NCBI RefSeq assembly: GCF_031598375.1
Contig: NZ_CP123872.1
Location: 2,910,501-2,974,500 of the forward strand
Direction: 5' to 3'
From: Temperatibacter marinus
GTDB lineage: Bacteria > Pseudomonadota > Alphaproteobacteria > Sphingomonadales > Kordiimonadaceae
Length of the DNA stretch: 64,000 nt
Shown here: positions 17,759 through 27,027 of the stretch, one piece after another
Position numbering within the stretch: the stretch's first letter is position 1
How the letters are laid out: every line of letters starts with the position of its first letter
Made by a program: the position numbers and the translations under genes
Notes under the pieces: generated by a model
What the model saw: only the letters and a program-made list of their open reading frames with translations
The model's database searches: none
What the model was told of the DNA's origin: nothing

Positions 17759-19201
17759 ATGGACAAAATTTCACTGGTTTGGCTCCGGCAAGACTTAAGG
17801 CTCTCTGACAACCCTGCTCTTCTTGAAGCTGTTAAGTCTGATCAAGTTTATATCGTTTATATCTTAGACGATGAAAATGCTGGATCAAATAAAATGGGTG
17901 CCGCAAGCCGTTGGCGGCTACACCAAAGCTTGGCTGTCTTAGAGAGAAAACTTGGTGGAAATCTTAACTTATACAAAGGGGCCGCTGAAAAAATTATACC
18001 AGAGATTATTGCCCAGAATGGAATCACAGATATTCATTGGAACAGGTGCTACGAACCCTGGCGGATCAAGAGAGATCGACACATCAAAGCAACCCTTATA
18101 GAGGCTCAAGTGTTCGTTCATAGTCATAATGCCAGTCTTTTATGGGAGCCATGGGAAGTATTAAAAAAAGATGGCACACCCTATCGGGTATTTACCCCTT
18201 TTTACAAGAATGGATGTTTAGCAAATTTCCAACCGCGCTCGCCTCATCCTGCTCCAAAACATATTCCCGCGCAAAAAGACAGAACCAGCATTTCCCTTCA
18301 AAAGCTTGACCTTATAAAAGGCTATCCCTGGTTCGAGAAGCTGAACAATCATTGGCCCATTGGAGAAGAGGCCGCTTTGGAGAGATCCAAAGAGTTTCTA
18401 AAGAGCGACATTAAGAACTATAAAATAGATCGCAATTTCCCGTACAAGACAAACAGTAGCTATCTTTCACCTAATCTCCACTTTGGTGAAATTAGTCCTC
18501 ATCAACTATGGGAATTAACTGAGCTGGCTTCTAGAGAAAACGATAATGAATGGGTTTCCAAATCTTCCGACATCAATCATTTCAAAAATGAACTTGGATG
18601 GCGAGAATTTAGTTATTATCTAAATTACCATTTTGCCGACATGCAGAAACAAAACTTCAATAAGAAATATGATGAGTTTAGCTGGGATTATGAGGAGACC
18701 CATTATGCGGCATGGTGCCACGGTAAAACAGGCATTCCAATCGTAGATGCAGCCCAGAGGCAACTTTGGCAAACGGGACTAATGCATAACCGCCTCAGAA
18801 TGATTTCCGCTTCATTTCTTGTCAAAAACCTTTTAATTGATTGGCGCAGGGGTGAGCGTTGGTTTTGGGATTGTCTCTTAGATGCTGATAGTGCTAGCAA
18901 TGGGGCAAGTTGGCAATGGGTCGCAGGCTGCGGCGCAGACGCCGCGCCCTATTTCAGAGTTTTCAACCCAGTCCTGCAATCAAAGAAATTTGACCCTGAT
19001 GGCACATTCCTTAAAAAATACGTGCCAGAGCTTTGTCGCTTGCCGCTCAAATATCTTTATGAGCCATGGGAAGCACCAGAAGAAATATTATCCGCTGCTG
19101 GTATCGAACTTGGTAAAACTTATCCTAAGCCAATCGTCAACTTAAAAACCAGTCGTGAAGCCGCCTTAGCACAGTATAAATTATTGACTGGAAAGCTATA
19201 A
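17759..19201 (+). CDS. phrB: Class I deoxyribodipyrimidine photo-lyase
   Basis: A 480-residue flavoprotein of the cryptochrome/photolyase family that uses blue light to split cyclobutane pyrimidine dimers. The N-terminal antenna domain begins with WLRQDLRLSDNPAL. The FAD-binding domain shows TGIPIVDAAQRQLWQTG, MHNRLRM and QWVAGCGADAAPYFRVFNP, including the conserved Trp and Asn positions of CPD photolyases. Length and motifs match microbial CPD photolyases and I see no missing segment. GAGG precedes the ATG. It is 70 bases downstream of arsH and may be transcribed separately. Confidence 0.95.
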   Translation: MDKISLVWLRQDLRLSDNPALLEAVKSDQVYIVYILDDENAGSNKMGAASRWRLHQSLAVLERKLGGNLNLYKGAAEKIIPEIIAQNGITDIHWNRCYEPWRIKRDRHIKATLIEAQVFVHSHNASLLWEPWEVLKKDGTPYRVFTPFYKNGCLANFQPRSPHPAPKHIPAQKDRTSISLQKLDLIKGYPWFEKLNNHWPIGEEAALERSKEFLKSDIKNYKIDRNFPYKTNSSYLSPNLHFGEISPHQLWELTELASRENDNEWVSKSSDINHFKNELGWREFSYYLNYHFADMQKQNFNKKYDEFSWDYEETHYAAWCHGKTGIPIVDAAQRQLWQTGLMHNRLRMISASFLVKNLLIDWRRGERWFWDCLLDADSASNGASWQWVAGCGADAAPYFRVFNPVLQSKKFDPDGTFLKKYVPELCRLPLKYLYEPWEAPEEILSAAGIELGKTYPKPIVNLKTSREAALAQYKLLTGKL

Positions 19202-19212
19202 ATACGTCCTGA

Positions 19213-19881
19213 TTACAATACGTACCAATAAACTGAAATGAAGTGACAAACAGCCCCGGCTACAACAAAAAAGTGCCAGATGGCATGGCTATATTTCATT
19301 GATTTTGCTGCATAGAAACCTGCACCGACCGTATAACAAAGACCACCGGCCAAAAGCCACATGAAACCTTCAGGCGAGAGGGCTTTATAGAGTGGTTTTG
19401 ACAATATTACAGCGCCCCAACCCATGAGAAGATATAATCCTAAAGATACCCACTTAAGGCTATTCTGTTTCTTAACCATGAATTTAACAATTTTAAAGAC
19501 AGTTCCGAACACTGCAACACTGAGAGTTGCTATGACAACAGGCAACCCAATATCTAAAGGCAGAAGTAGCAGCGCAAATGGGATATACCCTGTTGCAATT
19601 GCAAAATAAATAGCACTGTGATCAAGCAACTTTAAAAACGGCTGAAACGGGCTTTGATAGGCACAGTGATATAAGGTACTGGTTGCAAATGTCAGCATCA
19701 GTCCTGCACAAAAAGCTGTCGAGGCAAGAATCGCCAAGCTGTTCGCGCTTTCAGCCGCTTTCGCAGCCATAAATATCAACGCAAAAATTGAGAGAATAAA
19801 AGCGATACCGTGAATAACCGCATGCCAAATCTCTTCTCCTGCAGTATAAGCCTTTGCAGCCATCTGCGCCTGTGCTGTCAT
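19213..19881 (-). CDS. Hemolysin III / PAQR-type seven-helix membrane protein
   Basis: About 222 residues with seven predicted membrane helices. The family's metal-binding elements are present: EEIWHAVIHG at the N-terminus, STLYHCAY after helix 2, and HAIWHFFVVAGAVCH in the last helices, supplying a His cluster like that of PAQR receptors. Bacterial members are annotated hemolysin III, but their real role is probably membrane-lipid or ceramidase-like hydrolysis. The start is the ATG at 19881, behind AGGGAG; a TTG at 19884 is less likely. It follows the SASA-type esterase gene by 11 bases in the same direction, and the two may be co-transcribed. Confidence 0.88.
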   Translation of the reverse strand: MTAQAQMAAKAYTAGEEIWHAVIHGIAFILSIFALIFMAAKAAESANSLAILASTAFCAGLMLTFATSTLYHCAYQSPFQPFLKLLDHSAIYFAIATGYIPFALLLLPLDIGLPVVIATLSVAVFGTVFKIVKFMVKKQNSLKWVSLGLYLLMGWGAVILSKPLYKALSPEGFMWLLAGGLCYTVGAGFYAAKSMKYSHAIWHFFVVAGAVCHFISVYWYVL

Positions 19882-19892
19882 CAACTTTCTCC

Positions 19893-20807
19893 CTATTTAC
19901 ACGTTTGCATCAACTTATGAAGATGCTCTGCAAAATATTGCCCCATCTTCAAGTAACCTTCTGTTTTATAGTGCCATTTATCATCACTAAACTCGAAACC
20001 CTCTGTTTCGGTCATATAAGCTGCACAGCGATCATTTTTCACGAAGGCTTTTTGTCCTCGATGAACATATTTAATATGAGGTTGAAGCGGCGCTCCGTTC
20101 TCACCCATTTTACTATCTGTAATTTTCCCGATCACAACGGGTAAGTCTGTCTTATGAAAAGCCGCTCTAAAGAGAGTCATCAACCGGGTTAAATTTGATC
20201 GATACTGTTTGGCGATGCCCACTGTAACATTGGCATCAGACTCGCCTTGCATCCATAAAATGCCCGTAGGAACTAGGCGGTCTATATGACCATCCCCATC
20301 AATGTCTGTCGCTTGCAGTGCTGTCTGAAAGGTTTTCATGGCATAATTATATTGATTTGGTTTTTTTGAGAAAGGCCACCAATTGCCATAGCCAGCGCCT
20401 TCGTGCAAGGCTGTTCCGCCTGCAGAATATTTAACAAGAGCCAGTTTTTTTCCCGTTAACTCAGCAAATTTTTTCGCGAAAACCAATTCTGCACCGAAAC
20501 GATTAGACAAGAAATTTCGTTTCCCATCAGTTCCAAAACCAACGCCGTGTCCTGGTTGCAGTGGGGCCCACATACCAAGCCCTCCTAATTCAGCTGGTCG
20601 ATCTGAGAAAATGCGATTACCATCAAAAATATAAACATCCTTCATGGGAGCGAGCAAATCTTCAGATAGGTCCCTATTATAACCAAATCCGTCCATATTT
20701 GATTGCCCACCAAGATAGATCAAAAGAAATTCTGTGCCTTTAAAGTCATCCGCCTTTACGCTCAGTCCCATCAGGGCACTCGCTATCAATATAAACACTA
20801 GTCGCAT
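19893..20807 (-). CDS. Secreted SASA-domain (sialate O-acetylesterase-like) esterase
   Basis: About 304 residues with a signal peptide (MRLVFILIASALMGLSVKA). The SGNH-type catalytic blocks are visible: GGQSNMDGFG with the Ser nucleophile, WMQGESDA as the oxyanion/Glu block, and DKWHYKTEGY with the Asp-His pair. The domain is that of carbohydrate acetylesterases (DUF303/SASA) that deacetylate sialic acid or plant and algal polysaccharides. GDGHID resembles a small calcium-binding loop. I start at the ATG at 20807 because GGAGGAAGAA directly precedes it. A BNR/sialidase-like gene occurs 42 kb away, but no link is shown. Confidence 0.85.
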   Translation of the reverse strand: MRLVFILIASALMGLSVKADDFKGTEFLLIYLGGQSNMDGFGYNRDLSEDLLAPMKDVYIFDGNRIFSDRPAELGGLGMWAPLQPGHGVGFGTDGKRNFLSNRFGAELVFAKKFAELTGKKLALVKYSAGGTALHEGAGYGNWWPFSKKPNQYNYAMKTFQTALQATDIDGDGHIDRLVPTGILWMQGESDANVTVGIAKQYRSNLTRLMTLFRAAFHKTDLPVVIGKITDSKMGENGAPLQPHIKYVHRGQKAFVKNDRCAAYMTETEGFEFSDDKWHYKTEGYLKMGQYFAEHLHKLMQTCK

Positions 20808-20832
20808 TTCTTCCTCCAGATCCCTCAAAGAT

Positions 20833-20867
20833 AAAAAAAACAGGCTACCATGAGCCTGCTTTTTTTT
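20833..20867. terminator. Bidirectional terminator downstream of purB
   Basis: The stem CAGGCT/AGCCTG with a 6-base loop is flanked by eight A on the left and eight T on the right, so it would work in both directions. On the minus strand it lies about 21 bases after the purB stop at 20889. Confidence 0.8.
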
Positions 20868-20888
20868 CTATAGGATTAAAAGGAGATG

Positions 20889-22190
20889 CTAGGACCCAAA
20901 GACACGTCTGAAGATTGTATCCACATGTTTCGTATGATAATCCATGTTAAAGAGCTCATCCAACTGCTCTGGAGAGACTTTATCAGTGACGATAGGGTCG
21001 TCTTTTAACAAATCCAAGAGCTGAAGGTCACCACGACTATCCCATACTTTCATCGCATTTGACTGCACCAGACGATAAGCATCTTCTCGCGATACACCGG
21101 CTTGCGTCAATTCAAGAAGAACGCGCTGAGAGTTTGGCAGGCCACCCATTTTATTCATGTTATCCAACATGTTATCAGGATACACAAGAAGTTGATCCAT
21201 TACATTTGTTAAGCGAGCTAAAGAAAAATCAAGAGCCACAGTCGCATCTGGACCAATATATCTTTCAACAGACGAATGAGAAATATCACGTTCATGCCAG
21301 AGAGCTACATTCTCCATAGCTGGAATACACATTGCTCTGATATAACGCGCTTGTCCTGTGAGATTTTCAGTTAGAATTGGGTTCTTTTTATGCGGCATCG
21401 CGCTTGACCCTTTTTGCCCTTTTGAAAAATACTCTTGAGCTTCAAGAACTTCTGTTCGTTGCAAATGTCTTACTTCCACTGCCAATCGCTCAATACACGA
21501 CGCAACAACGCCGAGCACCGAGAAATACATGGCATGTCTATCACGGGGAATAACTTGTGTAGAAACTGGCTCGATCTCAAGACCCATCTCTTTAGCCACA
21601 TGCTCTTCAACAAAGGGATCGATATTTGCAAAAGTACCTACAGCGCCTGAAATGGCACAGGTAGCAACTTCTTTGCGAGCATCTTTCATCCGGCTTAAAC
21701 AGCGATCAAATTCCGCATAGGCCTGTGCCATTTTGAGGCCAAATGTCACGGGCTCCGCGTGAATACCATGCGATCGACCAATACAAATTGTATATTTATG
21801 TTCTTCAGCACGACGCTTTAACACGACAAGCAAAGCTTCAAGGTCTTCGATGATAATATCAGCGGCCTGCATAAGTTGCACAGAAAGGCAAGTATCCAAG
21901 ACATCAGAAGATGTCATACCTTGGTGAACAAAGCGCGCTTCATCACCAACGTGCTCTGCTAAATTTGTCAAGAAAGCGATCACATCATGCTTTACTTCTC
22001 GCTCGATCTCATCAATGCGTTCAACTTCAAACTTCCCGCGCTCCCAAACTGCTTTTGCCGCATCTTCTGGGATGCGTCCTAATTTCGCATTGGCATCACA
22101 TGCATGAGCTTCAATTTCAAACCAGATTCGAAAGCGATTTTCCGCTTCCCAAATGTCAGTCATTTTTTTCCGTGAATAACGAGGGATCAT
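20889..22190 (-). CDS. purB: Adenylosuccinate lyase
   Basis: A 433-residue enzyme that cleaves SAICAR and adenylosuccinate in purine synthesis. The fumarase/aspartase-superfamily signature SSAMPHKKNPILTEN is near residue 265, the substrate motif TSSDVLDTCL near 90, and GRSHGIHAEPVTFG, with the catalytic His, near 145. Length and N-terminus (MIPRYSRKKMTDIW) match the alphaproteobacterial form. GGAG lies about 9 bases before the ATG. A 12-bp tandem repeat lies upstream. Confidence 0.96.
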   Translation of the reverse strand: MIPRYSRKKMTDIWEAENRFRIWFEIEAHACDANAKLGRIPEDAAKAVWERGKFEVERIDEIEREVKHDVIAFLTNLAEHVGDEARFVHQGMTSSDVLDTCLSVQLMQAADIIIEDLEALLVVLKRRAEEHKYTICIGRSHGIHAEPVTFGLKMAQAYAEFDRCLSRMKDARKEVATCAISGAVGTFANIDPFVEEHVAKEMGLEIEPVSTQVIPRDRHAMYFSVLGVVASCIERLAVEVRHLQRTEVLEAQEYFSKGQKGSSAMPHKKNPILTENLTGQARYIRAMCIPAMENVALWHERDISHSSVERYIGPDATVALDFSLARLTNVMDQLLVYPDNMLDNMNKMGGLPNSQRVLLELTQAGVSREDAYRLVQSNAMKVWDSRGDLQLLDLLKDDPIVTDKVSPEQLDELFNMDYHTKHVDTIFRRVFGS

Positions 22191-22270
22191 GAGGGATTAC
22201 TCCACTTAACAAGGGTTGTTAGATATTCTGCGGCCCTGTTAGCCCAAATGCTGCGAAAAGTCCAGCCCAG

Positions 22271-22330
22271 AGTCTTGACGAGAGTCTTGACGAGAGTCTT
22301 GACGAGTGTCTAGACGAGTGTCTTGACGAG
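22271..22330. repeat. Five-copy 12-bp tandem repeat with GANTC sites
   Basis: Five head-to-tail copies of AGTCTTGACGAG: 22271, 22283 and 22295 are identical; 22307 (TGTCTAGACGAG) and 22319 (TGTCTTGACGAG) are variant. A partial copy (AGAGTCTTAAC) follows. The junctions create GAGTC, the CcrM methylation target GANTC, at 22270, 22282, 22294 and again at 22332. The array lies in the 264-base gap between the divergent purB and amidohydrolase genes. Confidence 0.9.
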
Positions 22331-22454
22331 AGAGTCTTAACTGGGGTGTCTCGCGACTATCCTTTCATTGAGCCCGACCTGGTCAAAATCATATCTCAGT
22401 CTATATTGACAACAGCTAGGGATCATGAGTTAATCAAGTGAAGGGAGCAATAAG

Positions 22455-23774
22455 ATGTTTAAAACAATCATAATAAGCCTCTGTCTGTTAAGTATAACAG
22501 CTGCACCACCTACAGCAATCGATCAAACCTGCAGGGATGGGCAAACGATTATAGAAAATGTCACGATCATTTATGCTGACAAAGTCCCGCTGAAAAATGC
22601 CTATCTAAGCTATGACAACAAACAGGGCGTCATTACAGCTCTCTCAAGCGATCCTATACCTAAAGCAAACGCCTGTGATGCATCAATAGATGGCTCGAAC
22701 CAATTCCTTACAGCAGGGTTGACTGAAATGCATGGCCACCTGCCCTATTCCAACTGGGATAAAAAGCGGACTGAGGAGACCTTGTTTCTTTATGTAGCGG
22801 CAGGCGTAACAACAGTAAGAGGCATGCTCGGCGACCCAGTTCAATTTCATCACCGAGACCAGATCATTGCAAGGGAATTAGAGGGCCCAAACCTCTATCT
22901 TGCGGCACCAAGTCTCAATGGCACTTCTGTAACTTCTCCTGAACAAGGCAGGCAGCTTGTCCGTCGTTATAAAGAGGAAGGATGGGATTTGCTCAAAATC
23001 CATCCTGGACTGACAGCAGAAGAATATGATGCAATTGCAGATGAAGGAAAAAAAGTAGACATTAAACTTGGCGGTCATGTCCCTTCTGGCGTTGGACTGC
23101 AACGTGTTCTTCAAGCTCAACAAGCAAGTATTGATCATATGGATGGATACTGGCAATACCATGCACAGACACAAAGTTTAAACGACAGTGATGCACTCAT
23201 GGAGAGCATTGAAAAGACAAAGACCTCAGGTACAGCGATTGTCCCAACACAACTGCTTTTTAACCTCCTGCGTTCAGGTGCTGATGTAAAAGCACTTATT
23301 GCGCGTGAGGAAAATAAATATATGCCAAAGAGTCAAATTTCTCAATGGGCTGGAACAGCACAGCGATTAAAGGCACAAGCCAATCCTGCGATTGCAGCTT
23401 GGCGAGATATGATGTTGAAAAAAATGGCGGATGAAGGTGTTGTTATAACCCTCGGCAGTGACGCTCCACAGATTTTCTCAGTACCAGGCTTTTCAATTTG
23501 GCGAGAACTTAAGAAGATGCAAGACATTGGCTTGACCAGAGCTCAAATTCTTAAGGCTGCGGGACCCGCGCCTGGTGCACATCTCGCTTATTCTGGAGAT
23601 AAATTCGGTAAAATTGAAGTGGGACATCGTGCTGATTTACTTTTGCTCTCAGCCAATCCCCTAGTGAATATCACAAATCTGAGCAAGCAAAATGCGGTGA
23701 TCGTTCGTGGCAAACTTTATACAAAAGATTATATTGATCAAAAACTTATGGAAATTGAAGCTCGACATCGATAA
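22455..23774 (+). CDS. Secreted metal-dependent amidohydrolase (COG1228-type)
   Basis: A 439-residue protein with a Sec signal peptide (about residues 1-18). The amidohydrolase metal ligands are in order: HGH in EMHGHLPY, the Lys in LLKIHPG, His in GGHVPSG, His in SIDHMDG, and Asp in LGSDAPQ. The fold and sequence are imidazolonepropionase-like, a group that in exported form includes prolidases and other peptidyl-amide hydrolases. The following gene, an anchored dipeptidase, suggests a shared role in periplasmic or extracellular peptide breakdown. GAAGGGAG precedes the ATG. Confidence 0.85.
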   Translation: MFKTIIISLCLLSITAAPPTAIDQTCRDGQTIIENVTIIYADKVPLKNAYLSYDNKQGVITALSSDPIPKANACDASIDGSNQFLTAGLTEMHGHLPYSNWDKKRTEETLFLYVAAGVTTVRGMLGDPVQFHHRDQIIARELEGPNLYLAAPSLNGTSVTSPEQGRQLVRRYKEEGWDLLKIHPGLTAEEYDAIADEGKKVDIKLGGHVPSGVGLQRVLQAQQASIDHMDGYWQYHAQTQSLNDSDALMESIEKTKTSGTAIVPTQLLFNLLRSGADVKALIAREENKYMPKSQISQWAGTAQRLKAQANPAIAAWRDMMLKKMADEGVVITLGSDAPQIFSVPGFSIWRELKKMQDIGLTRAQILKAAGPAPGAHLAYSGDKFGKIEVGHRADLLLLSANPLVNITNLSKQNAVIVRGKLYTKDYIDQKLMEIEARHR

Positions 23775-23804
23775 GTATCATATTCATCTTAGGCAGGAGA
23801 CAGT

Positions 23805-24998
23805 ATGGATTTCAGTTCACTCTCATTAAAGAAAGTAGGCAAAACAGTTATTGCAACTGTTGTCTCTATCCTATTTTTTGGGGTGATCTTAATGATTACC
23901 TTTGGTTCCTATATTGTTGATAAAGACATGAATAGTGTGGAAATGCATGAGCCATACTATATAACGGCCAAAGCACAGAGCCTTCATAATAACCTCATTG
24001 TTATGGACTGGCATAGTGACGCTTTAATGTGGGATAGAAGTCTCCTGACACGTCAAAGCTATGGCCATGTGGACGTTCCTCGCCTCATGGAGGGGAATAT
24101 CGCTATCCAGATGTTCACCACAGTAACAAAATCGCCCTCTGGGATGAATTACAATCATAATGATACTGATGCTTTTGACCTGAACACTCCGCTCTTTATG
24201 GCACAGCTTTGGCCCCCAAAAACATGGACAAGTCTTCTTGAGCGAGCATTGTATCAAGCAAAAAAACTTGAACAATTTACCAATAATAGCGATGGACAAT
24301 TGGTCTTCGTAAAAGATCGCCTCGGTCTTGCTCGGGTCATAGAAGCCCGGACAAGCGGTCGCAGTACGATTGCGGCTCTTCTCGGCTCTGAAGGGGCTCA
24401 TCCCCTTGAAGGAAAGCTTAAAAATATCGATATAATGTATGACGCTGGCTTTAGAATGATGGGATTGGTTCATTTTTTTGATAATGAACTTGGCGGCTCC
24501 CTGCATGGGATGCAAAAGGGTGGCTTGACACCTTTTGGTCACAAGGCCGTTCAAAAAATGATCGAGAAAGGCATCATCATTGATTTGGCCCATGCTTCAG
24601 AAGCTATGGTGCGCGATGTATTAGAGTATCGCAATGCACGGTTGGTTATCTCGCACACCGGCTTTAAAGGCGCCTGTGAAAGTCCAAGAAATATTGCCGA
24701 TGATTTGATGCAGGAAATTGCCGGTCGCGGCGGAATTATCGCTGTTGGATACTGGGAAGGCGCAATTTGTGAAGCAAACCCAATCGGCATTGCAAAATCT
24801 ATTCTTTACGGAATCGACTTGGTCGGCATTGATCATGTGGCCCTTGGGTCTGACTGGGACGGTGCGAAAGCTGCCCTTGCCTCTAACGAGATGAATATTA
24901 TAACCCAAACCCTGATGAGTGCTGGCTTATCCAACACCGATATCATGAAGGTGATGGGCATGAATAGTCTCAATTTTTTAATGAGAAGCTTACCATAA
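23805..24998 (+). CDS. Membrane-anchored M19 (renal-type) dipeptidase
   Basis: A 397-residue protein with an N-terminal membrane helix (about residues 12-36) and an external catalytic domain. The M19 metal ligands are retained: HSD in VMDWHSDAL, Glu in GSEGAHPLEG, His in VHFFDNELGG and His in DLAHAS, together with LVISHTG and LGSDWDGA. The usual DGHND is changed to DWHSD, keeping both ligands. M19 enzymes cleave a wide range of dipeptides, including some with D-residues. It starts 30 bases after the amidohydrolase stop and has AGGAGA before the ATG, so the two form an operon. Confidence 0.88.
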   Translation: MDFSSLSLKKVGKTVIATVVSILFFGVILMITFGSYIVDKDMNSVEMHEPYYITAKAQSLHNNLIVMDWHSDALMWDRSLLTRQSYGHVDVPRLMEGNIAIQMFTTVTKSPSGMNYNHNDTDAFDLNTPLFMAQLWPPKTWTSLLERALYQAKKLEQFTNNSDGQLVFVKDRLGLARVIEARTSGRSTIAALLGSEGAHPLEGKLKNIDIMYDAGFRMMGLVHFFDNELGGSLHGMQKGGLTPFGHKAVQKMIEKGIIIDLAHASEAMVRDVLEYRNARLVISHTGFKGACESPRNIADDLMQEIAGRGGIIAVGYWEGAICEANPIGIAKSILYGIDLVGIDHVALGSDWDGAKAALASNEMNIITQTLMSAGLSNTDIMKVMGMNSLNFLMRSLP

Positions 24999-25472
24999 TT
25001 ATTGCCAATTTTTGAAGGCTTTCTGTGCTAAATAACTGTTTTGAAAACGGTCATCCCCTGTTACTTCAACAGCTGCCCACTCTGGCAATTCAAAGGCCTC
25101 TTCTTCACTTTCAAGTTCTATTTCAGCCATAACAAGGCCTGAATTTTCTGCGTAAAAGACATCAACATCCCAGATATGAGCGCCGTGCTTAATTGCATAT
25201 CTCATCTTCTGAATTGGTGTCTCTAAGGCGTGTAAATTTAAGAGAGCTTCGCCCTGAATATCATCAATCTTCTGTTCGAACTCAAACCGAGTCATCCCAG
25301 CGCCGATTTTAAGGGTTAAATAAAAATCATTCCCTTTTTGACGGATCCTAAGAATTTTTTCTTCGGATCTCATCAAATAAGCCTGTCGGATGAGCGTACC
25401 CCCCATCCCTTGCCACGGCTCGCCGCGCACCAAGAATTTACGCTCTATTTCTTTATGTCTTGTTTTACTCAT
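24999..25472 (-). CDS. CYTH-domain (triphosphate tunnel metalloenzyme) protein
   Basis: A 157-residue protein starting with EIERKFLV, the ExExK signature of the CYTH family, followed by alternating acidic and basic strands typical of the triphosphate tunnel (LRIRQKG, YLTLKIG, FEFEQKI, AEIELESEEE). Family members hydrolyse inorganic triphosphate or thiamine triphosphate, and some make cAMP. The length suggests the short triphosphatase type. The ATG overlaps the radC stop by one base (TAATG), indicating translational coupling at the end of the sfsA-map-radC unit. Confidence 0.88.
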   Translation of the reverse strand: MSKTRHKEIERKFLVRGEPWQGMGGTLIRQAYLMRSEEKILRIRQKGNDFYLTLKIGAGMTRFEFEQKIDDIQGEALLNLHALETPIQKMRYAIKHGAHIWDVDVFYAENSGLVMAEIELESEEEAFELPEWAAVEVTGDDRFQNSYLAQKAFKNWQ

Positions 25473-26170
25473 TACAATAACCCCATTGATTTAAAACTTG
25501 TCATCCCATGTTTGCCAACAATCAGATGGTCATGAACGGCAATATCCAATTTTGAGCAAGCTTCTCTTATCTCTCTTGTCATTGCAATATCACCTTTACT
25601 GGCCTTAGGATCGCCACTTGGATGATTGTGCACTAAGATAAGAGCAGAAGCCGCTAAGTCTAGGGCTCGCTTAACCACTTCACGGGTATAGACTGGTGTA
25701 TGATCCACTGTCCCTTTGCCGTGTATTTCATCAGCGATCAAAATATTTTTACGATTTAAAAATAAAATTCTAAATTGTTCTCTGGTCTCATTCGCCATCG
25801 CCACACGTAAATAATCTTGCAGCGCTTTCCAATTAGAAAGAATAGGCTTCTCTAGCACTTTCACCTGAGCCAACCTTACAGCGGCTTCCTTAACAAGTTT
25901 TAAAGAAAGTACGGCGCTTTCGCCGATACCAGGATGTTTTGACAGATCTTCGGGGGTTGCGGACAATACTGCAGAAAAATCGCCGTAATATGTCAGTAAT
26001 TCTTTGGCTAAAGGTTTAACATCGCGGCGAGGGATCGCAGAAAATAAGAGAAGTTCAAGCAGTTCATAATCGGCCAGTGCCTTCGCACCCCCTTTGATAA
26101 ATCGATCTTTCAAACGGGCTCTATGTCCTGAATGGTCAAGCTTCTTGCTCCCATCGCTTTGATCTATCAT
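25472..26170 (-). CDS. radC: RadC-family JAB/MPN-domain protein
   Basis: A 232-residue protein with an N-terminal helix-hairpin-helix-like region (KHPGIGESAVLSLK) and a C-terminal JAMM metalloprotease-like domain (EIHGKG...LVHNHPSGDPKASKGD). It belongs to the RadC/UPF0758 family, historically linked to DNA repair but without an established activity. It lies 8 bases after map and is coupled to the CYTH gene. AGAGGG precedes the ATG. It sits in a housekeeping operon and is not a mobile-element copy. Confidence 0.92.
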   Translation of the reverse strand: MIDQSDGSKKLDHSGHRARLKDRFIKGGAKALADYELLELLLFSAIPRRDVKPLAKELLTYYGDFSAVLSATPEDLSKHPGIGESAVLSLKLVKEAAVRLAQVKVLEKPILSNWKALQDYLRVAMANETREQFRILFLNRKNILIADEIHGKGTVDHTPVYTREVVKRALDLAASALILVHNHPSGDPKASKGDIAMTREIREACSKLDIAVHDHLIVGKHGMTSFKSMGLL

Positions 26171-26178
26171 ATATCCCT

Positions 26179-27009
26179 CTACTCAATACTATAGGGTGGA
26201 CATTCCCATCCTTTTGGTGACTTTGTAAAGACTTCATATCCATCCGAAGTTACAGCGAGTGTATGCTCGAACTGCATTGACAGACTACGATCCTTGGTCT
26301 TCGCTGTCCAGCCGTCATTCATCATTTTCATGGCATATTTGCCCTGATTGACCATCGGCTCGATGGTAAAGAACATGCCTTCCCTAAGCTCGACACCGTC
26401 TCCTGGGCTACCATAATGAACAACGCTAGGTTCATCGTGAAAAACACGGCCGATACCATGTCCACAAAAGTCACGAACCACTGAATAGCCATGGCTTTCA
26501 ACATGGTGCTGAATTGCATGGCCAATATCTCCAAGCGTGGCACCTGGTCTCACAACCTCAATCCCTTTCCACAGAGATTCAAAGGTAACCTTACAAAGCC
26601 GCTGCGCTATGATTTTTGGTTTCCCGACAAAAAACATGCGGCTGGTATCACCATACCATCCGTCTAGAATGACTGTGACGTCAATGTTAAGAGTATCCCC
26701 GTCTTTGAGCTTTTTAGGCCCTGGGATGCCATGACAGATGACATCATTAATTGACGTACAGATTGATTTTGGAAACCCTCTATAATTAAGCGGTGCAGGA
26801 ATAGCTTTATGATCCAAAATATACTCATGACAGAGTTGATCCAACTCCTCTGTCGTAACTCCGACCCTGACATGAGGGGTTATAAAATCGAGCACTTTTG
26901 CTGCTAAATGCCCTGCCTTGCGCATGCCTTCAAAGGCTTCGGGTCCATAGATTTTAATAGAGCCTGTTCGATTTTCAGGTACATCTGTAGCATTTACATA
27001 TTTATTCAT
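26179..27009 (-). CDS. map: Type I methionine aminopeptidase
   Basis: A 276-residue enzyme that removes the initiator Met from nascent proteins. Metal ligands are seen as Asp in NIDVTVILDGWYGD (two), His in CGHGIGRVFHDEP, Glu in FTIEPMV and Glu in MQFEHTL. The substrate loop TSINDVICHGIPG is intact. It has a short N-terminal extension of about 20 residues relative to the E. coli enzyme. The order sfsA-map-radC is common in alphaproteobacteria. GGGCCGAG lies before the ATG. Confidence 0.96.
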   Translation of the reverse strand: MNKYVNATDVPENRTGSIKIYGPEAFEGMRKAGHLAAKVLDFITPHVRVGVTTEELDQLCHEYILDHKAIPAPLNYRGFPKSICTSINDVICHGIPGPKKLKDGDTLNIDVTVILDGWYGDTSRMFFVGKPKIIAQRLCKVTFESLWKGIEVVRPGATLGDIGHAIQHHVESHGYSVVRDFCGHGIGRVFHDEPSVVHYGSPGDGVELREGMFFTIEPMVNQGKYAMKMMNDGWTAKTKDRSLSMQFEHTLAVTSDGYEVFTKSPKGWECPPYSIE

Positions 27010-27027
27010 TTTCTCGGCCCTAATTTC

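Noticed and set aside
22271-22330. Short CRISPR-like array
   Set aside because: The copies are directly abutting 12-mers without spacers; it is a plain tandem repeat.
25472-26170. radC as a marker of a mobile element or prophage
   Set aside because: It sits in a conserved sfsA-map-radC order with no integrase, transposase or repeats nearby.
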